Positions 21,644 through 33,664 of a stretch of 64,000 nt of DNA are shown here, in pieces. The stretch's first letter is position 1. Each line of letters starts with the position of its first letter. A program made the translations under genes and the position numbers. The notes below the pieces were generated by a model. It saw nothing but the letters and a program-made list of their open reading frames with translations, ran no database searches and was not told where the DNA came from. Source of the DNA: Anthonomus grandis grandis (taxonomy: Eukaryota; Arthropoda; Insecta; Coleoptera; Curculionidae); contig NC_065546.1 in assembly GCF_022605725.1 (NCBI RefSeq), positions 20,828,227 through 20,892,226 of the forward strand, read 5' to 3'.

Positions 21644-22951
21644 TTGTAGCGTTTTATTTTTCTACTCCTTATGTTTACTAACGCTCCATTGATATTTCAT
21701 TAATTTCAATAATTACATTAATAATTTCAGTCAACTTCTTTTATTCATGTTTCTTTAATTTCACACTGTCAATGACACAATACTACTGTAACGCATCACT
21801 CTCCTGGTTTAAGTATCCATGCTTTCTGTTGACGGTCCGTCACTTTTCTGATTGGTCCTAATTAATGTTTTCTCTGATTGGCTGATATTGACAGCTCAGG
21901 CGAGAGGTGGGGTCGTTACTGATTTAGTCGGTGCTGCGTCCATTTTCCGAGGACTTGTTCCCGTGTCCCGTGTATAACTATAATATGTACATGCATTTTA
22001 TTAATTATTTTCATAATTTATAATTTAAGACGGTAACAGTAACATGCATATACATAAATCGAATTAAAATTCAGGACGATTTTAATTATCACGGTACAAT
22101 AATATTATTCCAAAAAATATATCCTTTGGTGTAACACTTAAAATAAAAAAAGTTTTATGTTTTGCTGAAGATGCTAATATCGTTAGCGAAACAGGTATCC
22201 AGAATAAATGAAATTGATTTGGTAAAGTGGTAAAACTGTTTTTCCACTAATTAGTAAAGAATAGTCAGCACAGATAGTCTGAACAAATGTTATTCCTGTA
22301 ATTATATTAAGTTTTATTATTAAATTTAAATTCATTTATGACTATTTATGTTGGTTTTTTAATTTTTTTAATGTTTTTTTTGCAAATCTCTTAATTTTTC
22401 CCTTTGAACCATCATGGAATACCTATTTTAACTACAGCCTTAACAATTACCTTAATGAACATATTTCTGTTCCTAACACAAGTCAAAACACTAAAATATG
22501 TATCCTACAAAAAACTAGAACTACTAACTACTGTTATCAAGTTCATCTAAATCCGGTGGGTAATAAAATACGTAAAATTTAAGCACTCGTTCAAAATCTC
22601 AACTAATGATGTAAAACAAAACAAAATTAATCAGCAACAACAACTATTCAGCCATATTGAAATTCACGTGTTCATGTTGAGCAAGGATTGTACTGTTGCC
22701 GTGCTTCATTATAATTTTAGAAATACTAAAGAATTGGATACAAGCTATCCCGTATTTTTGCATTCATTTAGACGGAGATGGAAGAATGTTTTCTCTTGAG
22801 TGCTCTGATAATTAAATACATATAGCATTGCGAAAAATTAGTATTGTGACGCCACCTTAGCTCGCCTTCCATAAGGGAAGAGAAAGACAACGAAATATAG
22901 TATGTACAGATTAAAGAGAGCAACATAGTAACACTGTAAAGTTAACGCCAC
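21644..22951. mobile_element. Unknown 1.3-kb insertion in RT
   Basis: The antisense RT copy at 18.6-18.9 kb gives the uninterrupted site (CAGTAAGGTATATTGG). Here that site is split, with AAG at 21641-21643 and again at 22952-22954. The ends read TTGTAGCGTT and AACGCCACAA, an imperfect 10-bp inverted pair if the last two A are counted in. No coding resemblance is seen inside. It contains a hammerhead-like motif at 22165. The superfamily is not determined. Confidence 0.6.
22165..22192 (+). ncRNA. Hammerhead-ribozyme-like core
   Basis: CTGAAGA, one extra T, a perfect 5-bp stem GCTAA/TTAGC with a 5-nt loop, then GAAAC. This matches the hammerhead core order, but stem I can only be drawn with wobble pairs or mismatches and stem III would be minimal. 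It lies inside the unknown insertion. Compare 39394-39436, which folds better. Confidence 0.3.
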
Positions 22952-23345
22952 AAGGTATATTGGTGTTTACAGAGATAGCCAGTTAAGATAGGATGTTCAT
23001 ATTAAAGCCGTTACAACTAAAGTTAAAGGACTTATAACTATATTTAAGTATCTTAAAGATTTTTTGACTATTAAGCAATTACACACTCTTTATAAAGCAC
23101 TTGTTGAAAGTCACTTAACATATGACTTGATCGGATGAAGAGGAGTTTATAAATCGTATTTAAGAACTTTAGCGACGGTTCAAAAAGAGATAATTAAAAT
23201 CATCTGTGGTAAAAATAAACTATACCCAACTGATCGCTTATTTTTTGATAGCCAGCTGTTGGATATGCGTCAACTGTACTATTTCGAGACATTAAAGAAC
23301 GTTAAGAAAAATAAAATAAATATAAACTTAAATAGCCTAATTTAA
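22952..23345 (+). pseudogene. RT thumb and tail of the interrupted element
   Basis: Reads Y-I-G-V-Y-R-D-S-Q-L-R, then V-K-G-L-I, Q-L-H-T-L-Y-K-A-L-V-E-S-H-L-T-Y and V-Q-K-E-I-I-K-I-I-C-G-K, which is the thumb and C-terminal region of jockey-like RT, with a few stops. It ends about 23345; AT-rich 3' UTR-like DNA follows. Confidence 0.75.
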
Positions 23346-23821
23346 ATAAAAGAAGCAAAGGTGCATATCCAACTATTGCATTGAAAACACATGGGCAGCG
23401 ATCGCTGTATCATTATTCTCCAAAATTTTAAGTTTAAAAAGGAGGTACAAGTATCGATTTTGAGTATTTATATTCTTAATGATTTAATAAACCTTAAATG
23501 CCTTAAATAAACATATGCGATATAGTTTTCTTTTCTGATATTTGATAAAAGAAAAAACTATAAAATTACCCGATTGGACTTTTTTTGTTACCGGAATAGA
23601 CATGATTCTCCGATTTAGACAATATTTGGATTTTATGTTGCTTTTTTGTTTAAATTAATAGGCTGTTTTGTAGCGTTTATTCTACTTAAGTTTTGTATAT
23701 CTCTCTTTGTATTTTATGTTACACTTATTTATTTTTAATTTATATGCCTCCACAAGCACTTGTGAAAGAGCTTAGAAAACTACCAACATCCAATTGTTTA
23801 AATGCTTTTTTGTTACAACAC

Positions 23822-25573
23822 GTTTTTGTTTCAATAAGTGTTCAAAATGTTGCCCGTTAGGGTTTGCCAAATCTACAATTCGTTTCGTTCGAAACTACCA
23901 ACATAAACAACAATTCCGAAGATTAGACGTGGAAAAAATTAAATAACAACCTGAATTTTTTTCGGCATTCTTTTCATCAACACAGATATCCTGGGCGAAC
24001 AGTATTTATTGTTATACCTGCTTAGTTATTTATAGTTGCTAAGGAAAATAAAGAATTTATTTTGTCATCAGTTACATTTGTGACAGTCTTGGAATAGTGA
24101 AAATTTATTTGTTGAATTGAAGATTTTACTTCGAAAATGGTTTACACACTAGCCGAAAGAGTGGAAATTATTTTAATTTATGGTGCCCAAAATCAATGTG
24201 CTCGGCAAACTGCCGTCACGTTTAACGCCAGACATCCGGAGAAGATAACTTCGCATAGGTATGTTTTGGACCTTGTTACTAAGTTTACTGAAACTGGATC
24301 TGTTGCAAATAAAAAACGTGATCATCGGCAAATTTTGGATGAAGCCGCTCAAGTTGAAGTTTTGGGTCATTTTGGAATAAATCCTAATACTTCATTACGC
24401 AAAATTGTTGCTGCCACTGGTATTTCATTAGGCTCTATTCATACAGTTACCAAACTTCATAAATTTCATCCATTCAAAATCAAAATATTGCAAGAGTTAA
24501 GAAGACGATTAACGAAGACGATTTCGATAGGCGAGTTGAGTTTTGTGAAAAAATGACTAAAGCGATTAATGATAATACTATTCATGTAAAGAATATCTGC
24601 TTCAGCGATAAATGCACATTTTTTTCTAAATGGATTTGTTAATAAGCATAACTGTAGATATTGGAGCAATGAAAATCCTCATACATTTGTAGAAGGGCAT
24701 ACCCAGTACCCTCAAAAAATTAATGTATGGGCAGGCATTTTAGGAAATAAAGTGATTGGGCCATTATTTATTAACGGAAATTTAAATGGAGACATTTATT
24801 TAGATATGTTGGAAAATACCTTCAATCCGCTTATCACTGAATCCATTGAAAACCAAATCGATGATGATGGAAACCCTATACTTGATGAGGCTGAAATATA
24901 TTTCCAGCAAGACGGCGCTCCTCCTCATTATGTTCTTCCCGTTCGGCAATGGCTTGACGACGAGTTTACAGATAAATGGATAGGGCGAAGGGGGCCTATA
25001 GAATGGCCTGCTAGATCTCCTAATATAACGCCGTTAGACTTTTTTCTATGGGGTCATTTGAAATCTATTGTGTTTACTCCCCAACCTGAAAGTTTAGATG
25101 AACTTCGTCAACGCATCATCGACAGCTGCCATGATATCCCACAACATATTTTTGAAAATGTCCGTCAGGAATTTGAACATCGCCTATATCATTGTTTGGC
25201 CAAAAACGGACAACATTTTGAACACTTATTGAAATAAAAACTGATATTTTCATGTTTTTGTTTTCTATCTGAACAAATTAAGATAAACAAAGATTTTTCT
25301 AATTTTCTCGAAAACAAATCGACCTATATAAAAAAATCAAACGTCAAAATAAAAGACTTCAAAAGACCTTTTAAACAAGCTATTACTCGATACCCCTTGC
25401 TGTTTAAAATTTTTAAGGGGATGACCCTGCGGGGCATAGGGTGAAAGGGGATGAAGTAATTTTAGGTTAGAAAGTTGTCCCCCTTGACAAACCTTTTGAC
25501 GTTTTTCGGCGTTTTTTTTTAAACAGTGGTTTTCGATAAATCCGTGGTGAGAAGTTTTCAAATGAATACCCTG
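23822..25573 (+). mobile_element. Mariner-like family A, copy 2 (5' TIR truncated)
   Basis: The right TIR (about 25205-25573) is complete and ends TACCCTG followed by TA. On the left only the innermost ~35 nt of the TIR remains (AATAAGTGTTCAAAATG and on, from 23822), followed by the same 5' UTR as copy 3. The break at 23822 removes about 330 bp of the left end, so this copy could not be mobilised. Confidence 0.88.
24137..25237 (+). pseudogene. Mariner-like transposase, family A copy 2
   Basis: Starts at ATG 24137 with L-A-E-R-V-E-I-I-L-I-Y-G-A (first helix-turn-helix) and N-T-S-L-R-K-I-V-A-A (second). An insertion of about 11 nt near 24500, apparently a local duplication of GAAGACGATT, shifts the frame. 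The first catalytic block is F-S-D-K-C, the second F-Q-Q-D-G-A-P-P-H-Y. The third block reads S-P-N-I-T-P-L-D-F-F: Asn replaces the catalytic Asp, which copy 3 still has. It ends at 25235-25237 with H-F-E-H-L-L-K, and these last codons lie within the TIR. Confidence 0.88.
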
Positions 25574-26500
25574 TATATTGATAATAATAATAATAACTTC
25601 TAATTTTTTCGAATAAATATTGACCATATATTAACTTTTTACTATTTTTGAAAGAAAAAGTATCAAAACATACCTATGTATGTACATTCAGTAAACTAGG
25701 CGATCAATATAGATATTTGTTGGTGTTGAAAAAAAAAATTTTTTCTGAAATTTTTCAGATACTTTTTTCACTAAATTAAAAAAAAAAATATTTATTCAAA
25801 CATAACATCCTGCAATATATTTAATTAATTGAAACTTATAATTTTTTCTAATGGAGAGATATCTAAAAAAGTGTGAACTAAATTATAGTATTATCTTGTA
25901 ATTATGAGAGATTTCTTAAATGAAATTTTCTTTTGGTCGCCTGCTATACTTAATCCTTTGTTCGGATTTTTACTTGCATTGAATTACTTATTCGCATTTA
26001 TTTTATATTAACTCTCTAGTATATACAAAAAGAAAACAAATATCAGAAAAGAGAGCGTTGGATAAAATTCTGGATGAAGTCAGCCTGACTAAAAAAAATT
26101 TTTTTCTCTATTTCTGTAGGTCTCTTTAAGATAATTGACGACTTCTTTTAAATCAAATCTTACTAAAGAATTAAATAAGAAATATTATTAATGGTTCGAT
26201 AAAATTTATTTAAAGAGTTGTGGAATTTTATTTGTCTAGTGGTGAATATTTTTTACATTTATTCCAAAAACAATATACTTTACTCCGTTAAATTGTATTG
26301 TTAGCAGAAAATGTATGCTTTAAAATAAAATAATAAGTAAAAGAAAATCAACAATTTTAAAATTTATCCTAGATGTTTTTTATAAGTTTTGAAAAAATTG
26401 TAATAGTTCATGCGTTTTTTATGTCTGGTCTAAAAACTGAACAGCCTTTTCTATAAAATATTAATAACGGAACCTCTTTTCTATTCTTCTCAACTAAGTA
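25574..26500. other. AT-rich DNA, nothing recognised
   Basis: Very AT-rich with long A/T runs. No gene, RNA or repeat boundary that I can support. Confidence 0.5.
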
Positions 26501-26509
26501 GACCAACGC

Positions 26510-26820
26510 CAGAACACCCTTATGGGAGTAAAGTGAAGTTATATAAGGACCTGTTGCCCGGAATACAAGCCCGGTATAGTTCCCCAATTAGTGTCACAGG
26601 CTGTTCCCCGAAGAATTTCGTTGCATTTTCGGGATAACGTCCCGGGGGAACAACAGTCGGCTTTGCGCCGAGGTAACGCGATTATTCGGAAAGGGATATC
26701 TGACAGGTTTTAGGGGGTACAAGGCCCCCTTTACACGGCAGTGAAAAGTGCCGGTTATTCTATTATTAATAGGTAAAAATTGGTTGCGTTTAAGCCTTAC
26801 CGCAGTGGCGGCGTAAATGA
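26510..26820. other. GC-rich island of unknown origin
   Basis: An island rich in CCCGG, GGGGG and CGCCG words inside a very AT-rich region. It contains short inverted words such as CTGTTCCCCG (26601-26610) facing CGGGGGAAC (26643-26651). An 84-codon minus frame (26594-26848) has no domain features. It could be a transposon end, an old insertion or a regulatory island. Confidence 0.4.
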
Positions 26821-26849
26821 GTTTTTCCTTCGTATATTTTTGTTTCATT

Positions 26850-28686
26850 TACAGAATACTAAATTACTATAATAATTTAAATATCAAATGCCTTTTATTG
26901 CACGAGGGACAATTTTTTGTGTTTTTGTATTTATGTAGTGTAAAATTACAAATCGGCATCAAACTACCAAATACATTTTTAAATAAAGTGAAAAATGATT
27001 TATTTAATTTTTTAAGAATAAAATAAATCATTCTATTTTAATTTAGAATAAATTCAAATAGAAGAATGATGAGATTTTTATTTGTTGTGACTGCTGCAGA
27101 TCTGCTTTTTACGTTTTTCTGCACTACTATCGAAGATCTTTATGCCAGGGAATTTTGCGATTATACGATTATTTTAAAAAATTCCATGATATCTAAATAT
27201 AATATGTCGTAAAAATAAGTCTTTCAAGTACTTAAGGATGAAACTAATCTTTAAGGCAGCAATATTGGTTTTAAAATCAATTTCTTCTTCATGTATCAAA
27301 TATTATACCTACCACATGCATTTTAACACATTCCTAAAGGTATCTTGAGATACTGAGACTAGTGTAGCATATTTGTAGATTCTATAATATTACATATTAA
27401 TATTAGTTATAATTGTAACAAATTATGCTCGATTACAAAAGGAAATTGATGATTACAAGTATATAATATCACGGATCTTGAAAGAAGTGGAACTTCTTAT
27501 TAGAAGTTATAAATATAGAGCTCTTGGCTTTTTATTGGACCCAACCTAACCAATCATAAAAAGTTGATATTCTGCTATTAAGCATAAAAAGCGCATTTTG
27601 TTCATAGATTCGCCATGTTTACTCATTTCATAACTAGAGGTATGGTAAGTATAGAGAAGAGGTATGAAGGCAAAAATATTTATGATTAAAATTTGCTTGG
27701 TCTTTAATAATTTAATACAACACAATAGTGCTGAGAATTTTGTAAAAATGAAAATATGATAATATTATTGTTTTCTGATTTTATCTTAACACACATCAAA
27801 AATGTAATAACACTTTTAAGCTATTAGATATACTACTTTTAGAATTTACATCCGACGTTCAATCAAAAAACCACCATCAATTAAATTTTCTTCTACGACT
27901 CGAAAGAAAATAGCACCCTCTTTCTTTTTTATTGCTTAATTTGGCGTTGCAACACTTCGAAATACCTGTCACTGGTCTCTAAAACGTATTAGAACGGACA
28001 GGTAATTCTACCGACTTATTGTTTATCAGGTGATATTATTCGATTTGGTTTTTATTGCTACTTGTTAAATATCTAATACTAAATTATTATCGTTAAATAT
28101 GTTGGGTAGTTATTATAATAATGAAAATAATTTTAACAGGCTGACATGTTATATTTTTTGCTACAAAAATATCACTGACAAAAAAGTTATATATCTTTAA
28201 AAAAATTTTAAAGAAAGCAACATTGTTCGACTGTTTTCTTAGAGTTGGCTCAAAATTTAAAAGAATATGCTTAATTTAATGTCGTGTCATGTCGCTAGAG
28301 ATTGGAAAAAATTCTAAACCTAAAAATATCGAATGTTTCACAAATAGTAGGTTTACAGGAGCCGGCATGTTAATGCGTGGTATACACGCTCTTGTGAAGA
28401 TCCTATTATTTTTCTTTTCATAATCACACGATCTGGCGAATTCAACAAATTCTATTAGTTAAAAAAATATCAATCAATAAATATCGCAGACATCAAGTAC
28501 ATTTTGCTTTGCTCAAATGCGGAGAGTTACGGCCAAAATCCGTGCAGTTTTAGGGAAAACTGAAAAAGTTTTTCTAAAGACCGTCAATGTGTAACTGCTT
28601 CAAATCAAGAGGAAGTATACCAAAAAAAAAGTTTTTACATTTTTCCACACTAAATAACTTTTCTTATTGTGTGATATTTAGAGCAT
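26850..28686. other. AT-rich DNA, nothing recognised
   Basis: No coding or structural element supported. Confidence 0.45.
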
Positions 28687-30455
28687 TTAGAGTATTAATG
28701 AATTGAGTACCGATAATATAGGATGTGATTCCTTTGTGACTTCAAAAAAAAAAAATTAACAAAATATGTCCTAACCTATTAGTTTTCGAGCTACATGGTG
28801 TTAAAGTTTTAAGAAAAAATATGTTTTTAAATCATAAAAAAGATAATATTGCAGATATTCCTATGAAATACACACTTTTTGATCACTAAGGACCAGTTTC
28901 TAAATAGATATTTTAATATTTTCACCAGTGACGTCCGTACGGGTTTCAAACTAAATATTTTTGAAGAAAAAAATTATACGCCACTGATTTTTCTTAAATC
29001 CAAAATTGTTTCTGAACGTGTCATAATTTTTGACGTTTCTTTTCACAATAAAATTAACATTGATTAAATTTTTTTTAAATAATAATAATTATTATTTGAT
29101 TAAGAGAGTGCATTAAACGAATTAAAAAAATAGTAAATTTTACAAACCGTGAATTAGCTGACATGCATTTTACTTATGCGATTGCAGAAAAAAATGCCTA
29201 TGAAGCCAGGCGGATATACCAAGAACGTTATCCAAATCTCGTACAACCTGATCCGAGAATATTTTCTAGGATTCATAGAGGCTCTCACAAGATCGGAACA
29301 TTAAAAGTAGACCACAGTGCTAAAAGAGTCCATCAAACAGTAAGAACCCTGGGAACTTAAATAAGGAATTTTACATGAAATTGAGGAGAATCCCGAAACT
29401 AGTACTAGGAAAATCGCGTCAACCTTTAATTTTTCACATGTACTTGTTTGGAAACCTCTCATCGAAAATTTCTTATACCCGTATCACATTCAAAGAGTGT
29501 AAGCATTACTCCGAGATTTCCCATTGCGAATTAATTTTTGTGACTGGTTTCTTCAAAAGCCTGGTGGAAAATCTTTAATTTGACAGGCACATTCTTTTTA
29601 CAGATGAGGCTAATTTTAGTCGAAACTCGATAAGGCATTTCCATAATAACCATTTATGGGCGGATGAAAACTTTTATGCAATTGTTGAATCTAATTATCA
29701 GGTGCAGTTTTGAATTAATGTTTGGGCTGGCATTATTAATGATTATCTGATAGGCCCATTTTCCTATTTATACTTTCTACTCTTCCAAGAATCCTATTTA
29801 TAATTTTTTAATTAAAATTTAGTGCCATTACTTAAAGACCTTCTTCTTTTATTGAAAAACCAGATGTAGCTAATGAAGAAGTAACTGAAGAAGAGATACA
29901 AAATCTTATAATAATATCCTTTCAAATTATAAGGAATATCCCAGAAATTTTTAATAATATGCGTCAGTCTAAGCAAAGAAGAGTGAATGCTTGCATTTTT
30001 GTGGGTGGAGGATACTTCCGACAATTGCTGTAAATTATTTGAGGTATTTATTGCGCAAAAACGGTGTGTGATATGAAATTAAGATAAGAGACATTATTTG
30101 TTCTAAAATAAATTGAATTTCAAAAACAATTTTAGATTTTAAAAAAATCAGTGGCGTATCATTTTTTTCTTTAAAAATATTTTGTTCACACCCCTTACGG
30201 ACGTCATTTAAAAAAAAATTAAGTATCTATTACGTCAGAAACTGCTCCTTAGTGATCGAGAAGTGTGTACCAAATTTAATAAAAATATCTGCAATATTAT
30301 CTTTTTATGATTAAAAAACATATTTTTTCTTAAAACTTTAACACCCTGTAGCTCGAAAACTAAGAGCGTAAGGACATATTTTGTTGATATAATTGTTTTT
30401 AATCATCCAACGAATCACATCCTGTATTATCAGCACACAATTTATTAACACCTTG
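28687..30455 (+). mobile_element. Decayed long-TIR mariner-like element (family D)
   Basis: Inverted arms of about 325-340 bp (28687-29012 and 30118-30455) share words such as CAGGATGTGATTC, AAAATATGTCCT, TTTTCGAGCTACA and GACGTCCGTA. The right end is ACACCTTG followed by TA. The left end is diverged. A broken transposase sits between the arms. Its N-terminus resembles that of the element at 34.9-37.6 kb. Confidence 0.8.
29160..30033 (+). pseudogene. Mariner-like transposase remnant, family D
   Basis: Begins with a decayed first helix-turn-helix (A-E-K-N-A-Y-E-A-R-R-I-Y-Q-E-R-Y-P-N). The second DNA-binding region (E-N-P-E-T-S-T-R-K-I-A) and Y-P-Y-H-I-Q-R-V follow in other frames. The first catalytic Asp is in L-F-T-D-E-A-N-F (about 29600), followed by N-V-W-A-G-I-I. 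The section holding the second and third Asp is deleted near 29770-29820. The C-terminus (I-P-E-I-F-N-N-M-R to Q-L-L-stop at 30031-30033) remains. Several stops and shifts are present. Confidence 0.75.
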
Positions 30456-30734
30456 TATATTCTGTTATATTTCTTATTCTGTCACATAACATAGCACAGT
30501 AGCTGGAGCATAGCAATATTATTGACAAACTTGGTATAACATCAAAATTAGTAAAAACTTGATGCGAATGTAGCTTATACGGAGAAAGGTAGGAAGTAAA
30601 TTTAGGTTTCTTGTGCGTGAAGTATCATGTGTCCCTTCACTGCGACTAGGTCTATTGTGGCTCACAACTAGGTGTTTATACTTCCCTAATCAACTCCGCC
30701 CTTTTTAAGAGTTCGATAATTTGATTGGAAAAAG

Positions 30735-31870
30735 CATTCTTAATGTCTTCCATCTAAGGTAATTCAGACATTGCCAAAGATTGCCTACCTGATTCTCTCC
30801 AGTGCCGGACATCTGCTTAGGATGGGCTCTGCAATCTCGTACTTCTCCAAGCATAACCTCTATTTGGCGATTTCCGCCAAACCAATCCGCCGTGACGCAG
30901 TTTGCAGTGGCCGGTATACATTCCTATTAGAGTTTACGTTTACCTTTCTTGTTGCGTCCGGAATGAAAGCCCTTGCATGGTTTCCTCTAGTAGTGCTTTA
31001 CTTTGTTATACACCAGGGTTATGATTGTACGTTTTGTCGTATTGTAGGCAATGTCTTATGCTCGTTTTGGATCTATCAGATTGGATTCTGCTCCTTTTTT
31101 GGTAAGCTTGTAAGCGGCGTCTCATTTCCTACAAGCTCAGCATGTTCTCGTATCCATGTCAGGGTAAGTTTGTTCCTTTCTCCAAGCACCATGAGCTCGT
31201 TTTTGCCGCTCCATATTGCGCCAGATTTGCAGGTAGAGGATTCGCTTTTAGAGCCAACTATCGCTGTAAATTTTAATGGTTTTGTTTTTAAGTTGCATTT
31301 GGTTATGTGATGTTGTATATGTCCGCTTCTTCTAGCTCCATCCTTTTCTGATTCCAGTCCGCTCGGTGTAGTATGTTGCCCGAATATGAACTTTAGTTTC
31401 ATATTTTTCTTGGAATTAGGCCTGATGGCAGTCCAAGAGTGCTATGATTGCAGATCTTCTCAACCAGCTCTCTTGATTCCATCCAAACTTTGTTTTCCGA
31501 GATGCCATTTATGACATGGTACAGCCTGTAAGTAGTTCTTACGGTTTCCCTCTGCTGCAGAGGAGTTAGTCCAGGTAGTACTTTCATTACAATACCCTGT
31601 AATGAGCCCACAGGTCAATAAACCTGCCTTTGAAGGCTGTTAAGTTTTATTTTGGCAAGTTGTTTTACTCCACCACACCACAGAGCCGTAGGCGATTTAA
31701 GTCTGATAACCTGTGTGTATAATCATTGCATCTGCTTTGGATTCATTCCCCAGGTCTTGCCGCATGTCCTTTTAAATTCTTATAGCACTTACGAGAATGT
31801 GTAACGTCTCATTTGGTAGTATTACACCAGAAATGTTACGCGATATTTTGCGTTTAAGTTCTTTCTTTAA
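30735..31870 (-). pseudogene. Decayed RNase H-type non-LTR retrotransposon 3' part
   Basis: Read on the minus strand, 31620-31870 resembles the RT thumb (T-W-G-M-N-P-K... then L-W-C-G-G-V-K-Q-L-A). 31399-31611 continues with L-P-G-L-T-P-L-Q-Q-R-E-T-V-R-T-T-Y-R-L, parallel to the same region at 11.7 kb. 31076-31170 has T-W-I-R-E-H-A-E-L-V-G-N-E, the last block of RNase H with its key Asp lost. About 30770-30830 reads S-R-C-P-A-L-E-R-I-R, the zinc-knuckle end. The plus-strand 179-codon frame here (30771-31310) is a shadow. Confidence 0.7.
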
Positions 31871-33280
31871 AAATTTTTTTAAATATTTAGAAAATCGCTT
31901 TTTTAACTTAAACACGTATTATAAAGAAAGAAATGCATTAAGTTAGCTAGGAGCGGTATTGGAGCCGCTAATCCCGTCGATTCAGTTAGTTCGATTTAAT
32001 CGTCCGTCAGTTGACTGTGGCACTTAAGTACTATATCCAGTTAGGTGAATTACCAGAATAGGTATTTGGATGTATATTTTCCACTCTTTTTTTATACGTT
32101 GGTTACTATTATTAACATAGTATAATAATAATAAAATGATAAAAATGTATTCTCAGAGAAAAAACTTTAATGTTTTTTTCATTTTTGTCTAAATATGTAC
32201 CCTTTTGTAAAAAAAAATCCAATATGAAGTAGAAGTTTTGAAACGACAAAAATATTCTGCATTAAATAAATCGATAAAAAATTTTAATAGAAAAAAAAGT
32301 AAAAAATAGATTAACGTTGACGGCAACTACAGAGAGAATTGATGTATCTTAACTGGGCGTTAGTAGTATAAACATATAGAATTACCAAATGCTCATAAGA
32401 GATCCATTACTTAATATTTAAGTTGTTTTAATGTTATAATGATATAAAATGAAGCCTGTAACTTTTTTGTTTTAATGTATTAGTATTGGGTTGCTAAATT
32501 GACTTGCCATTAATCGATATATGCAAAAAAGAACGCATCAAATGATTTTCTTATTTACATAACTTAAGTTGAACTTTAACTTTGCTTATTTAGTGTTATT
32601 GTTATTTCTCGTAACCACCCATCTCTTATAACTTTTTAACAACCCTATTTAGAATAACCAACTGTTGTAATTTTGATTATCTACTTTTTTAGTTAACTTT
32701 ATTTTAAACATACAAAAAAAAAGTTTTCTCTTAACCTCCCCCCACTCCCACTCCTTTAATCTTCCTAATCCCGCCGAATTCTAAAGTAACTTTTTCTATA
32801 TCGCAAAATTGGGGCCATTTAAACAAACGAGGAGTAATCTGGGGTCTCAATTCTGGTCCGGGGGGACGAATGCCTTTTTTATGCTAAAGTCGTTTTAGAG
32901 GCATTAGCGATAATACAATTTTGGGACCTCTCTACGGCGATAAAGATACGGATTTTCTTGCTCGGTTGTTAGTCATTCTTGTGGCGCCATTACGAACTTT
33001 TTTCTTTATTAAAAAAGAAAATTGCCGTGCCGCGACCATCGAAATGATCGTTACGGTATTGCGAGGCTGTTTATTAGACGCTTGTGTCTTTGCGTACGTT
33101 TCTGAGGTATCAAGAAAATAAGAAAAGAGCACCGACGCATGTTGATTATCTGCATTTATTAAGGGCAACAGAACAATTACGAATAAAGTGAGGAAAATTT
33201 AGTGGCCATTAATTATGTGAATAATAAAAGTCTATATTAAGTTTAAGTTCATATAGACTTGTATCCTAAATTCTCCTAAT
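31870..33280. other. AT-rich DNA, nothing recognised
   Basis: Includes a poly-A/T-rich stretch and a somewhat GC-richer patch (32870-33130) where opposing 66- and 78-codon frames overlap. Neither has recognisable motifs. Confidence 0.45.
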
Positions 33281-33289
33281 TTAAAGATG

Positions 33290-33664
33290 CAATATGTATA
33301 CGACTTACTAGTCAATAGATGTAACGCAACCCAAATGCATAATTCAGTTCTGTTTAACAATTTGCCTGCTAACATCAAAAATTGTATTAGTTTCAATCAA
33401 TTCAGAAGGCTCTTGAGAGAATTTATTATGGAATAAGTAATATTGTGTTTGTTATGTTATTTTAAGTATGTACTTTATTAAATTTCACTATATTGTGCAT
33501 TGTTTCTGCTTCAATCATCATCTTGATTCTGGGTTATCTGTTGACTGGGTATTTCTGGGCCAACCGGGATCCTGGTTACAACTTCTTGGAATAACATCCA
33601 TGGTCAAACTGAAGTGTCCTGGTAGACGGTAAACTTTTTTGCTAAATAAAAATATTATTTATTT
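33290..33664 (+). pseudogene. Non-LTR RT tail with 3' UTR
   Basis: The plus strand reads L-F-N-N-L-P-A-N-I-K, then F-N-Q-F-R-R-L-L-R-E-F and a stop at 33434-33436, the C-terminal tail of jockey/CR1-like RT. About 220 bp of 3' UTR follow and end in TATTTATTTATTTA at 33650-33664. It is a very short 5'-truncated copy. Confidence 0.6.

Larger units (their letters stand above)
17281..23520 (+). mobile_element. Jockey-like non-LTR element carrying two insertions
   Basis: Plus-strand pieces in order are: endonuclease C-terminal half (17.3-17.66 kb), linker (17.88-18.3 kb), RT start (18.38-18.5 kb), an inverted RT segment (18.58-18.94 kb), RT motif V-L-G-P-L-L-F (19.06-19.10 kb), F-A-D-D-T-A (21.42 kb) and RT tail (22.95-23.35 kb). 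It is split by a family B mariner at 19103-21373 and by a second insertion at 21644-22951. The inverted segment provides an uninterrupted version of both insertion sites. Confidence 0.8.

Noticed and set aside
30771..31310. 179-codon plus-strand frame with hydrophobic stretches
   Set aside because: Antisense to a decayed RNase H/zinc-knuckle region on the minus strand; no own domain.
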